Source: Methylotuvimicrobium sp. KM2 | GTDB lineage: Bacteria; Pseudomonadota; Gammaproteobacteria; Methylococcales; Methylomonadaceae | Direction: 5' to 3' | Assembly: GCF_038051925.1 (NCBI RefSeq) | Contig: NZ_CP150634.1 | Span: forward strand, 3,294,300-3,358,299 | DNA length: 64,000 nt | Shown: in pieces, positions 55,478-64,000 of the stretch | Numbering within the stretch: the first letter of the stretch is position 1 | How the letters are laid out: each line of letters opens with the position of its first letter | Program-made: the position numbers and the translations under genes | The notes under the pieces: model-generated | Database searches by the model: none | What the model was told of the DNA's origin: nothing | What the model saw: only the letters and a program-made list of their open reading frames with translations

Positions 55478-55798
55478 ATGACGACTTACTTGATCAACAG
55501 CCCCATTCTAACTCAGTATGGCGACTGGCGTTTTGAAGGCCCTTTAACGCTCGAGCAAACCCTCGCAATATTGGCAGACGATTTCATTTCCGCTGTCGGA
55601 CACCGCGCTACGGCACAATTTTTGACCCAATTACTGGGCATTGACGTTCCTGAAAATCGTGTTCGCATTACCATGCACTCAGGCGACCGTGCTATCGTTT
55701 TAAGACTCAATACCCGATTTGAGGAAGGCCGTATTTTATCGGCTTCGGAATTGGCAGAAACCGATTATGAATTGGGTTTATTAACACGCATCAACTAA
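55478..55798 (+). CDS. crn2: DUF1874 ring nuclease, AcrIII-1/Crn2 family
   Basis: A 106-residue protein from the ATG at 55478. It aligns by eye along its length with the viral anti-CRISPR ring nuclease AcrIII-1 (SIRV1 gp29) and cellular Crn2. The motifs are YLINSPILTQYG at the start, SAVGHRATAQFL with the catalytic histidine H42, then NRVRITMHSGDRAIVLRL, and NTRFEEGRIL with R80 and E83. The 38-residue gap from H42 to R80 and the RxxE spacing are the same as H47, R85, E88 in AcrIII-1, and T45 matches T50. The enzyme should linearise cyclic tetra-adenylate and so turn off type III signalling. It is the first gene of a seven-gene operon that starts one kb after the CRISPR arrays. Confidence 0.85.
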   Translation: MTTYLINSPILTQYGDWRFEGPLTLEQTLAILADDFISAVGHRATAQFLTQLLGIDVPENRVRITMHSGDRAIVLRLNTRFEEGRILSASELAETDYELGLLTRIN

Positions 55799-55819
55799 TA
55801 ACTTTACGGACAAAATATT

Positions 55820-57262
55820 ATGAGTGGAGCCAAATGCACGACAGTTTCGATGCCTTCGGAAGAGGCGCAGCGCTTACGCGAACAAGCCCGCCGCGCCGAC
55901 AGCGCTGAAGCACAACGGCGAGTTTTAGAAAAACAAAATCGCCAACGCGCCCAGCGCGAAAAAGACTTGCAAGCCAAAATCGCACGCAATGAAACGCGGT
56001 ACGAGCAGCATGTGCGGCGTTTGGGTAAAGACATGCAAAACTTGGAGCGAGAGTCGCGTGCCGCCCTTGATCGGCAGAAAAAAGACTTTCAACAGAAAAT
56101 CAAAGAAACCGTCATACAACAGCAAAACTATACCGACCGGCGCATTTCGCAGCTCGATCAAAAGATCCAACACGATTTGGCCGAACAACGTCAGGAATAC
56201 CGAACGCTTGTCCAACAACAAAAGCAACACTTCGATCAAGCCTTACAAGAACAAGGTCAATTGCTGCAAAACAATATTTTGCAATTAAAAAACAGCATCG
56301 ATAGCCGGCTGCAAAGAGAAGAAGATATTGCCCAAACCTGGGCGGAAACCCTAGCCGAAGAAATTCGCTATATCGATGAAAGCTATCGTCATCGACAATT
56401 TGCCCCGGGTGAATGGAATACTTTGCAGGAGCGTGCTCAGCTGATTGAAAGCAACCGCCAGCAGCATTTGTTTCAAGCCGCGATCGCCACTGCTCAAGAA
56501 GCCTATCTACAAGCCCGTCAACTGCGCGATAGGCTGGAATTAATCGAAATGCAGTGGGATAGCGCCTGGCAACTGGCGCAAGAAAGCACGACTGCCGCCT
56601 TACTCTTGATCGACGAACATCAACTGATCGATTATTTACTCGAAAACAACGAGACCTTCCAATTAGAGGTAAATTTCTGGTCGCAAAATGCCTGGCAAGC
56701 ATTAAAAGAGCGGGTTAAGTCCCTCAGCAACCAATTAAACAATGACCAGGCGAGTCTTAGCCAAACCGAACTGGAACATATTCAAGCGATGGCCGACAGC
56801 GCGCAAGAGGAGTTGCGAACATTGGTGGAAAACGCAAAAGAAGCGTTGTTATCGTCCATACATCGTCGAGACATGCAAGAAATGATTGCCGAAAAGCTTG
56901 CCGAGCTAGGCTATCGACCGATTGACAGCACCTATGAGCAAGACGATTTCAGACAAGCCTATCATTTAAAAATGGAAAACGGCAATCAAGAGCAGATCGT
57001 AACCATCGTGACCCCCGACAAACGGAATTTTGCCAATCAATTGTCGATCAATTTCTATGACAGAAGTCCCAATGAAGCGGTTCGTGGCGAACGTCTGGAA
57101 ACCATACGGCAAGAGTTACAAGAACAAGGCTTGTCGGTAGGCCCCATGCAGTGTGAAAAAGGCTATGAAATCGGTAATGCGCCCGAGCAAAGAAAAGATT
57201 TCAATCAACTCAGGCAAAAGGCTACGCAACAAAGCCAACAGACCCCACAAAACAAGCCATAA
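55820..57262 (+). CDS. Large coiled-coil protein, unknown function
   Basis: A 480-residue protein. Residues 12-190 are a long coiled-coil rich in Gln, Arg and Glu (for example EAQRRVLEKQNRQRAQREKD and QQNYTDRRISQLDQKIQ). Residues 190-370 are helical, and about 375-455 look like a small alpha/beta domain (QEQIVTIVTPDKRNFANQL, SINFYDRSPNEA). No catalytic motif seen. It follows crn2 by 21 bases and precedes the radical-SAM gene by 14, so it belongs to the operon; a scaffold or filament role is a guess. Confidence 0.75.
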   Translation: MSGAKCTTVSMPSEEAQRLREQARRADSAEAQRRVLEKQNRQRAQREKDLQAKIARNETRYEQHVRRLGKDMQNLERESRAALDRQKKDFQQKIKETVIQQQNYTDRRISQLDQKIQHDLAEQRQEYRTLVQQQKQHFDQALQEQGQLLQNNILQLKNSIDSRLQREEDIAQTWAETLAEEIRYIDESYRHRQFAPGEWNTLQERAQLIESNRQQHLFQAAIATAQEAYLQARQLRDRLELIEMQWDSAWQLAQESTTAALLLIDEHQLIDYLLENNETFQLEVNFWSQNAWQALKERVKSLSNQLNNDQASLSQTELEHIQAMADSAQEELRTLVENAKEALLSSIHRRDMQEMIAEKLAELGYRPIDSTYEQDDFRQAYHLKMENGNQEQIVTIVTPDKRNFANQLSINFYDRSPNEAVRGERLETIRQELQEQGLSVGPMQCEKGYEIGNAPEQRKDFNQLRQKATQQSQQTPQNKP

Positions 57263-57276
57263 GGTGGAGAGCGCTA

Positions 57277-57888
57277 ATGACAGGAATCAATGTGGCCGCC
57301 TTATTGCCCGTTACCGCATCGCTCGGACCGGGGCGGCGCTTTGCATTGTGGGTACAAGGTTGTTGTTTCGACTGCCCGGGATGCATAGCGCCTTCATGGA
57401 TTCCGAATATTCCTAATCAGATGCTCGACATTGATGAGATAGCAGGGCGTATTTTGGAGACACCGGGTCTTGAAGGCTTGACAGTCTCAGGTGGAGAACC
57501 CTTTTTACAGGCTGGAGAAATCAGCACATTGATCGATACGCTCAAATCCGTACGCCCGAATTTCACAGTCATTGTCTATACCGGGTTTCGTCTAGACTAT
57601 CTAAAAGAAGAAGCCGATAGCCAGCGCCTCGCGTTGTTACAGCGGGTAGACGTATTGATTGACGGCGTCTATCGTCAAGAGCTGAATGATGGATTGGGGC
57701 TTCGCGGTTCCAGCAACCAACGCGTCCATTTTTTGACTGATGTCTATGCGGAACTATCCGATGCTTTTATCCGAGCCCCACGGCAGTTGGAGCTGCATAT
57801 TGGCGACCAAAACGAAATCTTCATGGCCGGCATTCCCGCAAAAGAATTACCCGACCAATTAAGCTTCCTAAGGGAAACGGTCGCATGA
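57277..57888 (+). CDS. Radical SAM protein of the NrdG/4Fe-4S single-cluster activase type
   Basis: A 203-residue protein with a CX3CX2C cluster motif in WVQGCCFDCPGCIAP near residue 33 and the following SGGEPFLQAGEI, the SAM-binding GGE motif. Length and layout resemble the activating enzymes of glycyl-radical proteins, for example NrdG. No glycyl-radical partner is seen in the window, so it may modify another protein of the operon. RBS GGTGGAG lies 7-13 bases upstream. Its stop overlaps the AAA+ gene (ATGA). Confidence 0.85.
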   Translation: MTGINVAALLPVTASLGPGRRFALWVQGCCFDCPGCIAPSWIPNIPNQMLDIDEIAGRILETPGLEGLTVSGGEPFLQAGEISTLIDTLKSVRPNFTVIVYTGFRLDYLKEEADSQRLALLQRVDVLIDGVYRQELNDGLGLRGSSNQRVHFLTDVYAELSDAFIRAPRQLELHIGDQNEIFMAGIPAKELPDQLSFLRETVA

Positions 57889-60524
57889 AAATGACTACTT
57901 CGCCTTTCGATCAATTTCAAAAACGTTTATTTCTTTGCTTTGGTAAAACCCGGGACAATTTTGTTTTGGGTAACGGCTTGCCGATTCATTTTGACGAGTT
58001 TTTATTTCTCCACCTCAAAGCGCGCGGTTATGGCCCCATTTTGTTCTATTCGCATCACGGTTTATATTTCTACGATCAAAGCTCACGGGACTGGGTTATA
58101 CCGCCTGTCGGCGGCACGCCTGCCTCTTCGCAGCCGGCACCAAAACCGCGATCACCCTTGCCGCTTGCCGCAGGTCCGGGCGGCTTGAGTTTACGCAAAT
58201 CCGCCTCAGCCGCCGCATCTAAAACGGCAACACCGTCTCAATCCTCAGCTGACGACCGTTTGTGTTATCCGAATATGGCGAGATTTACCGAAATATTAGG
58301 TATTCTTCGGCGCTTGTGTCATGAATGCAAACGAGGGGCTGTAATTTTCGATGGCGACCATTTACCCGATTTTGCTCAACAGGGTGCATGCGTTGAGCAG
58401 TTTCGTGGCTTTCTGGAAAAAGATCTACGCGAATTAGGCATTGATAACCGCCTGCTAGTCATATTTGTACATGGTCTCGAAGGCCCCCGCTTACAAGAAC
58501 ATTTCGAGCGTAACAAACCCGTCTTGGACATTCTCTACCGTCTGGACAATCAGGGCCGGCAACTCGGCTTGGCACAGCTATTAGCACTATCGAGTCCTGA
58601 ACGCGACGAAGTCGCCGCCTTGATCGATTACTATCGATTATGCCGAGGATTGCAAGTCGATTGGCAGCATTTAGCCAGACACATCACCGCCTTGACCGGC
58701 TATCTGAAAACACAAAACCAAGGCATCAAAGATCTAGAGGTTCAACTTGACCGGCTTTGCAATCAATCGCTTAAACTCGATAATAATGAAGTACAAAATA
58801 TGACACAAGCGTCCCTTTCATCATTATCTGCCGCCCAGCGTTTGAAGCAAATGGTCGGCATGGACGACTTGAAAAAAACACTGGCTAAAGTCATCAAACG
58901 CTTTGAAAACACAAAACATCCCGTATCCGCACAAAATTCCGACCGCACCGATTTATCTCGCTTGTCCCAACCCCACCGCCCCGGTGCGGGCCGTAATTTA
59001 CATATCGCTCTGACGGGCAATCCGGGTACCGGTAAAACGACTGTCGCCAAATTAATCGGTGAAATTTACCGTGATGCGGGCATCTTGGAAACGGGGCATA
59101 CCGTTATTGTCAAACGCCAAGATCTGGTCGCGGGTTATGTTGGCCAAACCGCCCTTAAAACTGAGGAAGTGATTGCTCAAGCCCGAGGCGGCGTCCTTTT
59201 TATCGATGAGGCTTACAGCTTGACTCAGGGCGGCGAAAATGATTTCGGCCGCGAAGCCTTAACGGTACTCCTGGAAGCGATGACCGCCCTGCAAAACGAA
59301 TTGGTTGTCATCATCGCCGGTTACCCGAATGAAATAAAAGAGCTTATTGACAGCAACCCCGGCTTCGACTCCCGCTTAAACACCAAAATCCACTTACCCG
59401 ACATGACGCCGGAGCAATTACATGGCGTCTTTCTACAGCAATGTCGCCAGCATCAACCTGCGATTGATTTGACGCAGGCATTGTCGTATGCCCTGCCCGA
59501 TTTTTTTCAAGAGCTTTACGATAGCCGCGAGTCAAACTTCGGCAATGCACGTACCGTCATTGAAGATGTTTTTCAGCCGACATTGGATAATTACTTGGGT
59601 GAAACGACAACCGCTGAACCTTTAGATATTCGGCATTTTCCTGAACGTTATCAAGCATTCTTTACAATTGGACAGCAACAAAAACAACCGGCACCTTTGG
59701 AGGAGTTGAACCAACTCATCGGTCTCGCAAGTGTCAAGCGGCAAATTCAAGATTTGATCGACCGACTCGAAAACGACAAAGCGCGTCAGGAAAGCGGCAT
59801 TGCGACCGACCCGATTGCCCCGGGCCACTATTTGTTTGCCGGCAACCCGGGCACGGGAAAAACCACGGTTGCCCGACTGATGGCGCAGCAATTCAAACGC
59901 ATGGGATTATTAACCACAACTAAATGTATCGAACGTAGCGCCACGGATTTAATCGGCTCCTATCTCGGCACTACCGAAAACGCTGTTCGCGAACTTCTGG
60001 ACCAAGGCTTGAACGGTGTCGTTTTTATCGACGAAGCCCATCAATTGGCTAGCGAACACGGCTACGGCCAAAATGCATTAATGCCTTTTACCGCCTTCAT
60101 GGAAAAGCACAAACATGAAATTTGTATCATTTTCGCCGGTTACAGCGCACCGTTAGAACGTCTGCTTTCGCTAGATCCCGGTTTTAGGCGTCGCTTTTCC
60201 CGTATCGAGTTTGAAGATTTCAACGCCGAAGAACTCACTGAAGTATTCATGATGGCCGCAGATAAAAAAGGCTACCAAGTTTCTCCGGATTTGCGGCCTT
60301 CTTTATTGACGTTGTTTGACTGGATGGTTGCCAACAAAGGCGAACAATTCGGCAATGCCGGGACAGCCGGACAATTGCTGGAACTTGCGATTGGCCGTCT
60401 GGCGCGTCGAATGCAACAGTTAAGAGCACAAGGCAGTCAACCGACCTTGGCACAGCGGAATACTTTGTTACTTAGCGATATTCCACCCCGCAACGAATGC
60501 GATTATCTTTTAGGAGGAGACTAA
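57885..60524 (+). CDS. Double AAA+ ATPase, CbxX/CfxQ (SpoVK-like) type
   Basis: An 879-residue protein. Residues 1-300 are a domain I cannot name, with a proline/serine-rich linker near 80-120. The first AAA+ module has Walker A GNPGTGKTTVAKLIGEIY near residue 378 and Walker B GGVLFIDEAYSL; the second has GNPGTGKTTVARLMAQQF near 652 and GVVFIDEAHQL. Both keep sensor-type arginine loops (DPGFRRRFSR in the second). Such modules remodel proteins, as in rubisco activases and SpoVK; in this operon it likely drives an ATP-dependent switch. Partner unknown. Confidence 0.9.
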   Translation: MKMTTSPFDQFQKRLFLCFGKTRDNFVLGNGLPIHFDEFLFLHLKARGYGPILFYSHHGLYFYDQSSRDWVIPPVGGTPASSQPAPKPRSPLPLAAGPGGLSLRKSASAAASKTATPSQSSADDRLCYPNMARFTEILGILRRLCHECKRGAVIFDGDHLPDFAQQGACVEQFRGFLEKDLRELGIDNRLLVIFVHGLEGPRLQEHFERNKPVLDILYRLDNQGRQLGLAQLLALSSPERDEVAALIDYYRLCRGLQVDWQHLARHITALTGYLKTQNQGIKDLEVQLDRLCNQSLKLDNNEVQNMTQASLSSLSAAQRLKQMVGMDDLKKTLAKVIKRFENTKHPVSAQNSDRTDLSRLSQPHRPGAGRNLHIALTGNPGTGKTTVAKLIGEIYRDAGILETGHTVIVKRQDLVAGYVGQTALKTEEVIAQARGGVLFIDEAYSLTQGGENDFGREALTVLLEAMTALQNELVVIIAGYPNEIKELIDSNPGFDSRLNTKIHLPDMTPEQLHGVFLQQCRQHQPAIDLTQALSYALPDFFQELYDSRESNFGNARTVIEDVFQPTLDNYLGETTTAEPLDIRHFPERYQAFFTIGQQQKQPAPLEELNQLIGLASVKRQIQDLIDRLENDKARQESGIATDPIAPGHYLFAGNPGTGKTTVARLMAQQFKRMGLLTTTKCIERSATDLIGSYLGTTENAVRELLDQGLNGVVFIDEAHQLASEHGYGQNALMPFTAFMEKHKHEICIIFAGYSAPLERLLSLDPGFRRRFSRIEFEDFNAEELTEVFMMAADKKGYQVSPDLRPSLLTLFDWMVANKGEQFGNAGTAGQLLELAIGRLARRMQQLRAQGSQPTLAQRNTLLLSDIPPRNECDYLLGGD

Positions 60525-61181
60525 ATGCCGCTTACCGCAACACAATTAGCGGAAGACTTGCAAAACGGCCTGCATTCGCAAGGCGTAGTGCGAGAAATTG
60601 TTTTACTTAGAGTGTTGAATAGCGTATTGGACCAATACGCCACAACCGACGACGATTGGCGAACAGTCAGTCCGACCGAATATCGGCACTGGCGAGAGCA
60701 AGTTCTTAGACTCCTAAACTATTTAGAATTCATCATCGCCAGCGCCGACAGTTACGCATCCGAGCCCACTGAATTAAATGCCACTTGTCAACAACTTCAA
60801 GCCGAACACGAACGCACGCAACAAGAACTAAACGTTTTACGCCAAAAAAAACGCGATTTGGAAGCCGATTGCGCTCATTTGGCAACAGACAAGCAGAGCT
60901 TGCTACAAGAAGTCGAACTTTTAACAACTCTACGCGAAGTTTTGCCCTGGCGCGAACAAGTCGTAGCCGAATTAAGCGAAAATCGTCTCCGCGCTTTACG
61001 AGACACCGACCTGGCAAAGCACATACAAACCCGACAACACCGGATCAATGAACTGGCTGAAACCATACGCAATCACCTGCAAGAACAAGAACGCTTGCTG
61101 GCCGATGGGTTGGAGTTGGAAGAACGAGAATGGCAAGGGTTGCGGCGAAGGGTCGATGGACTGAATAGGGAAACCTCATGA
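60525..61181 (+). CDS. Coiled-coil protein, unknown function
   Basis: A 218-residue protein. The first 85 residues are helical (REIVLLRVLNSVLDQYA); 88-205 form a coiled-coil (QQLQAEHERTQQELNVLRQK) like nucleotide exchange or clamp proteins, but without a family match. It begins right after the AAA+ stop codon, with a strong RBS AGGAGGAG, and its end overlaps the PP2C start by four bases. Confidence 0.8.
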   Translation: MPLTATQLAEDLQNGLHSQGVVREIVLLRVLNSVLDQYATTDDDWRTVSPTEYRHWREQVLRLLNYLEFIIASADSYASEPTELNATCQQLQAEHERTQQELNVLRQKKRDLEADCAHLATDKQSLLQEVELLTTLREVLPWREQVVAELSENRLRALRDTDLAKHIQTRQHRINELAETIRNHLQEQERLLADGLELEEREWQGLRRRVDGLNRETS

Positions 61182-62974
61182 ACAAACAGACTCAATCGAA
61201 AACACAAAATAACGTAACAGGTCTTATCGAAAAACATTTACAAGGTTTGCTCGAATTACAACAATACCCCGGCATCCATGTTGCGAATCCGGAGCGGATA
61301 TTGGTTGAACTCAAGCAATTGTCTAACCTTTATTTTCCCAGGCCGGACTGGTCATCCCCACTGGATGAAATTTTGGTGGATCGCTTCGAACTGTTCATGA
61401 ACGACCGCAGGCAATTTGAAACCCTGCAAACCGAAAGGCAAAAACTTGACTTTAATGGTCTTTATTGGGCTTCCGAATTGGATCAAGCCAAGACCGAAAG
61501 CTGGCTGTCCGTTGGCAGCGAATTTCTTCGGGATACCGGCCTAGTCGCCCAGGTTTTGACTATCCTGTCACAACAAGGTCTGTTTATCGTCCGCTTTAAG
61601 CCTGACTATTTCGCATTTTACCGAGAACGCATTGATCCTGACTGGGAATACTTAAACAAAGACGCCCTGAGCGCACAAAACATCAAGATTTCCAAAATGG
61701 AAGTCGGCTGGATGCATGGTTCCTTACGCCAATTGAGCCTTCCGGACAGCATGCAACCGAATGTCCCGGTAACCCATGCCTTCGCTTACGCATTGTTGTA
61801 TTCCCTTACGCGTTTGCCGCGCGCGCAACATCAAGGCGCACTGCAAGAACAAGTCGATCGATTTAGACTCTATAACCCTTGTTTACCGGCGTATTTACGG
61901 GATTTTTGGCGGCACTATCTGCAATTACCGAGTACAAGCGAAGAAACGCCCATCAGTTGTTGGCAAAGCTTTCAACAGGAACTGCAAAGAAACACTCAAA
62001 ATGTGCCGTTGTTAACCCATATTGACTACGACATCGGCGGCGATAGCGTTTATGGCCGACGTAAAAACGGCAACGACAATGAAGACGCTTTATTTTATTT
62101 GCGTGAAGGCGATGCGGTCATGTTAGGCGTTGCCGACGGCGTGTCGAGCGCTCAATTGGGCCGAGGACGAATTGCCAGCCAAACGGTCAAACGCCAAGTA
62201 GATGACCAAGAATTCCGCTATCGGCGACGCTTGCAAAATATTGCGCAGATTGCCGATACAGGGCAACGTTTGAATGAAATGGAATCGTTTTTACAAACAG
62301 TATTTTCAGACTGCCAACAAGCGGTCGTTGCGGAAATCAATCGCTGTTATGAGCAACACAAGGCGCAAAACAACGAAAACAGCCCGACGCCTATTCACGA
62401 CATGCAAACCATGTCCACGACGCTGGTGCTCGCAGTCGTGATTGGACAAGACGTCAAGATAGGCCATTGGGGCGATTCCAGAGCCTATTTGATCGATTCT
62501 GAAAAGACGGTCCGTTTGACCGAAGATCATAATCTTCGTAACGAAAATCTACAAAGGTCGGACCGAAATCTATTCGAACCCCTACCCCCTCAAGCGGGCA
62601 GCGAATTAACTCGGGTTGTCGGTCAATGCCGTTATGATTCGGAACGGCAGCTTTTTATCGAAGAAAAGCCCCGTTTATCGATAGATACCTGCAATATGGC
62701 GGAAAGTAGTTTTTTACTTTTATGTTCGGACGGCTTATTGGAGATCAGCGATATGAGTCGTGAAAAAACGGCAGAAATTTGGTTGCAACAACAAATGAGC
62801 CGCCTTCGCGGCGAAAACTGCCGAGAAATTGCTCGTCAATTGGTTCGCACCGCAGACGATGAGCATGGCACCGATAACATCACAGCCTTATTATTAAGCC
62901 GGTTGCCGACAAAACAGCCGCAGACGGCAAAAGAAAATGTAGCCGATTCATCGAAAGGAGAAAGCCATGGCTGA
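61178..62974 (+). CDS. PP2C-type protein phosphatase with novel N-terminal half
   Basis: A 598-residue protein. The C-terminal 320 residues are a PP2C-family serine/threonine phosphatase: GRRKNGNDNEDALFYL near 290, VADGVSSAQLGRGRIA, GHWGDSRAYLID near 430, LLCSDGLLEISD and DDEHGTDNITALLL, giving the metal-binding aspartates. The first 275 residues (FNGLYWASELDQAKTESWLS, FAYALLYSLTRLP) match no family I know. PP2C with vWA is the pattern of TerY-P-like regulatory triads that also have a kinase; the kinase would have to lie to the right of the window. Confidence 0.88.
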   Translation: MNKQTQSKTQNNVTGLIEKHLQGLLELQQYPGIHVANPERILVELKQLSNLYFPRPDWSSPLDEILVDRFELFMNDRRQFETLQTERQKLDFNGLYWASELDQAKTESWLSVGSEFLRDTGLVAQVLTILSQQGLFIVRFKPDYFAFYRERIDPDWEYLNKDALSAQNIKISKMEVGWMHGSLRQLSLPDSMQPNVPVTHAFAYALLYSLTRLPRAQHQGALQEQVDRFRLYNPCLPAYLRDFWRHYLQLPSTSEETPISCWQSFQQELQRNTQNVPLLTHIDYDIGGDSVYGRRKNGNDNEDALFYLREGDAVMLGVADGVSSAQLGRGRIASQTVKRQVDDQEFRYRRRLQNIAQIADTGQRLNEMESFLQTVFSDCQQAVVAEINRCYEQHKAQNNENSPTPIHDMQTMSTTLVLAVVIGQDVKIGHWGDSRAYLIDSEKTVRLTEDHNLRNENLQRSDRNLFEPLPPQAGSELTRVVGQCRYDSERQLFIEEKPRLSIDTCNMAESSFLLLCSDGLLEISDMSREKTAEIWLQQQMSRLRGENCREIARQLVRTADDEHGTDNITALLLSRLPTKQPQTAKENVADSSKGESHG

Positions 62975-64000
62975 AGAAATTCTTATCAATTATTCGCTCA
63001 ATAAAGATATGTTGGCTAAACACAATGATCAGTGCGTGTTGATCCGGCTCGACATAGAACCCGGCCCCGATTTACAATCCCAAGCAGATATGGCCTGCGA
63101 CATTTGCCTGGTGCTCGATGCCAGTAGCTCGATGGATGAGCCCTTTTCTGATCGAATCCCCAACATGACCAAACGCCAAGGCGTAATGCAAGCAGCCAAA
63201 GCGATCTTGCCGCAGCTAAGCCCTCAAGACAAAGTATCGATTATCTTTTACGATAGCCGCGCTCATCATATTGCCACAGGCCTGTCTGCCGACCAGCGAA
63301 ATCGTATCGAACAACATATCGATGCGCTTAGCCTACACAGAGGCGGGACCAACTTCGAATCAGCGTTGAGAATGGTAAAACAGATATTACCCAACTGGCT
63401 TAACAATAATAAGCGTGTTTTATTTCTGACCGATGGCAATGCAAATGCTGGGAACCCGGCAAACGTCGCAACCTTGATTGATGAGCTGACTGGGCAAGGT
63501 GTCGTATTAGACTGCCTGGGTGTCGGTAAAGACTTTAACTTTACCTATATGAGGCGATTATCCGGGCCATCCAACGGTTTTACCGAGTTGCTCGAAACCC
63601 CCGAAAAGGCTCAAAATTTGTTTCAGAATTTGCTGCTCAACACCCAACGCACGATCGCTCAACGCGTTTTTCTCAATTTGATTTTTCCACCGGAAATTCG
63701 GGATATCGAGGTATATCAGCAATTTCCGGAAATGCGTTATTTCGAACCTAAGCCCGGACATGATCAATACAGCCGCCTTGAATTGAATATCGGGACGCTC
63801 CGCCGCGACAGACGAAACATATATTTGCTAAAAACAAACCTGGATGCCCCAAGTCAAGGCAATAACCGTCAAATAGTCGACGCACGCCTCGATTATGATA
63901 TTCCTGCCTTGAATTTAGCGGCACAACGCACCGCTAGCACCGTGTTTGTAAACTTCACCGATCAAGCTCAGCCCCCGGAGCGGGATACGTCAATCGATGA
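62967..64000 (+). CDS. vWA-domain protein, 5' part
   Basis: The gene starts inside the PP2C gene (eight-base overlap, GGAG eight bases upstream) and runs beyond the window; about 344 residues are seen. The vWA domain (about 40-225) has the metal-ion-dependent adhesion site intact: D51-ASSS-M in CLVLDASSSMDEP, the threonine loop RGGTNFESAL, and LFLTDGNANAG. After it a beta-rich part begins (RVFLNLIFPPEIRDIEVYQ). vWA proteins in such operons bind partner proteins in a metal-dependent way, like TerY. Confidence 0.88.
   Translation, partial: MAEEILINYSLNKDMLAKHNDQCVLIRLDIEPGPDLQSQADMACDICLVLDASSSMDEPFSDRIPNMTKRQGVMQAAKAILPQLSPQDKVSIIFYDSRAHHIATGLSADQRNRIEQHIDALSLHRGGTNFESALRMVKQILPNWLNNNKRVLFLTDGNANAGNPANVATLIDELTGQGVVLDCLGVGKDFNFTYMRRLSGPSNGFTELLETPEKAQNLFQNLLLNTQRTIAQRVFLNLIFPPEIRDIEVYQQFPEMRYFEPKPGHDQYSRLELNIGTLRRDRRNIYLLKTNLDAPSQGNNRQIVDARLDYDIPALNLAAQRTASTVFVNFTDQAQPPERDTSID

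Noticed and set aside
56112..56702. A 196-codon open frame on the minus strand
   Set aside because: It is antisense to the coiled-coil gene inside a tight rightward operon and resembles nothing.

Overview
The window looks like a chromosomal segment of a gammaproteobacterium, possibly a methanotroph-type Methylococcales relative. That placement rests on overall gene style (several c-di-GMP proteins, a PatZ-type acetyltransferase, a glucosyl/mannosylglycerate-type osmolyte pair) and on the abundance of small palindromic repeats. No marker gene that would settle the taxonomy is present.

Bases 1-39100 are mostly ordinary chromosomal genes: a partial dihydroorotate-dehydrogenase-like gene, an FHA-GGDEF cyclase, a CPA1 antiporter with a cyclic-nucleotide-binding domain, two paired GTPases, an IS110/IS1111-type insertion sequence, a TonB receptor broken by one stop codon, ZIP and GDT1-type metal transporters, EAL and GGDEF/EAL proteins (the second overlapping a metallo-beta-lactamase-fold protein of the diiron oxygen-binding type), a glycerate-osmolyte pair, an ATP-grasp/alpha-E pair, PatZ, an HDOD-GAF protein, DedA, a SagB-type oxidoreductase with a DUF4405 membrane protein, MgtE and a pyrophosphatase. 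The gaps between them hold several families of short palindromic and MITE-like repeats, often nested, plus one good candidate for a structured small RNA at 29843-29955.

From about 39265 rightward the window becomes accessory. It has a deleted IS21 element, itself hit by a TA-target MITE, then the 3' part of a tRNA-Lys gene with its terminator (a likely integration-site scar) and a decayed tyrosine integrase. Next comes a complete type III-B CRISPR-Cas locus. cmr1-cmr2-cmr3-cmr4-cmr5-cmr6-cas6 run leftward; cas2-cas2-cas1-reverse transcriptase run rightward into two arrays (7 and 14 repeats) that carry duplicated leaders.

Beyond the arrays lies the most interesting part: a tightly packed rightward operon from 55478 to past the window end. 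It opens with a DUF1874 protein that keeps the catalytic pattern of the AcrIII-1/Crn2 cyclic-tetra-adenylate ring nucleases. It continues with a coiled-coil protein, a radical-SAM activase-like protein, a double CbxX-type AAA+ ATPase, a second coiled-coil protein, a PP2C phosphatase with a novel N-terminal half, and a vWA protein cut by the window edge. No CARF or SAVED effector is recognisable in the window although Cas10 keeps its cyclase motif, so this operon is a candidate for an undescribed signalling or defence module tied to the type III system. That link is inference from gene order and from the ring nuclease.
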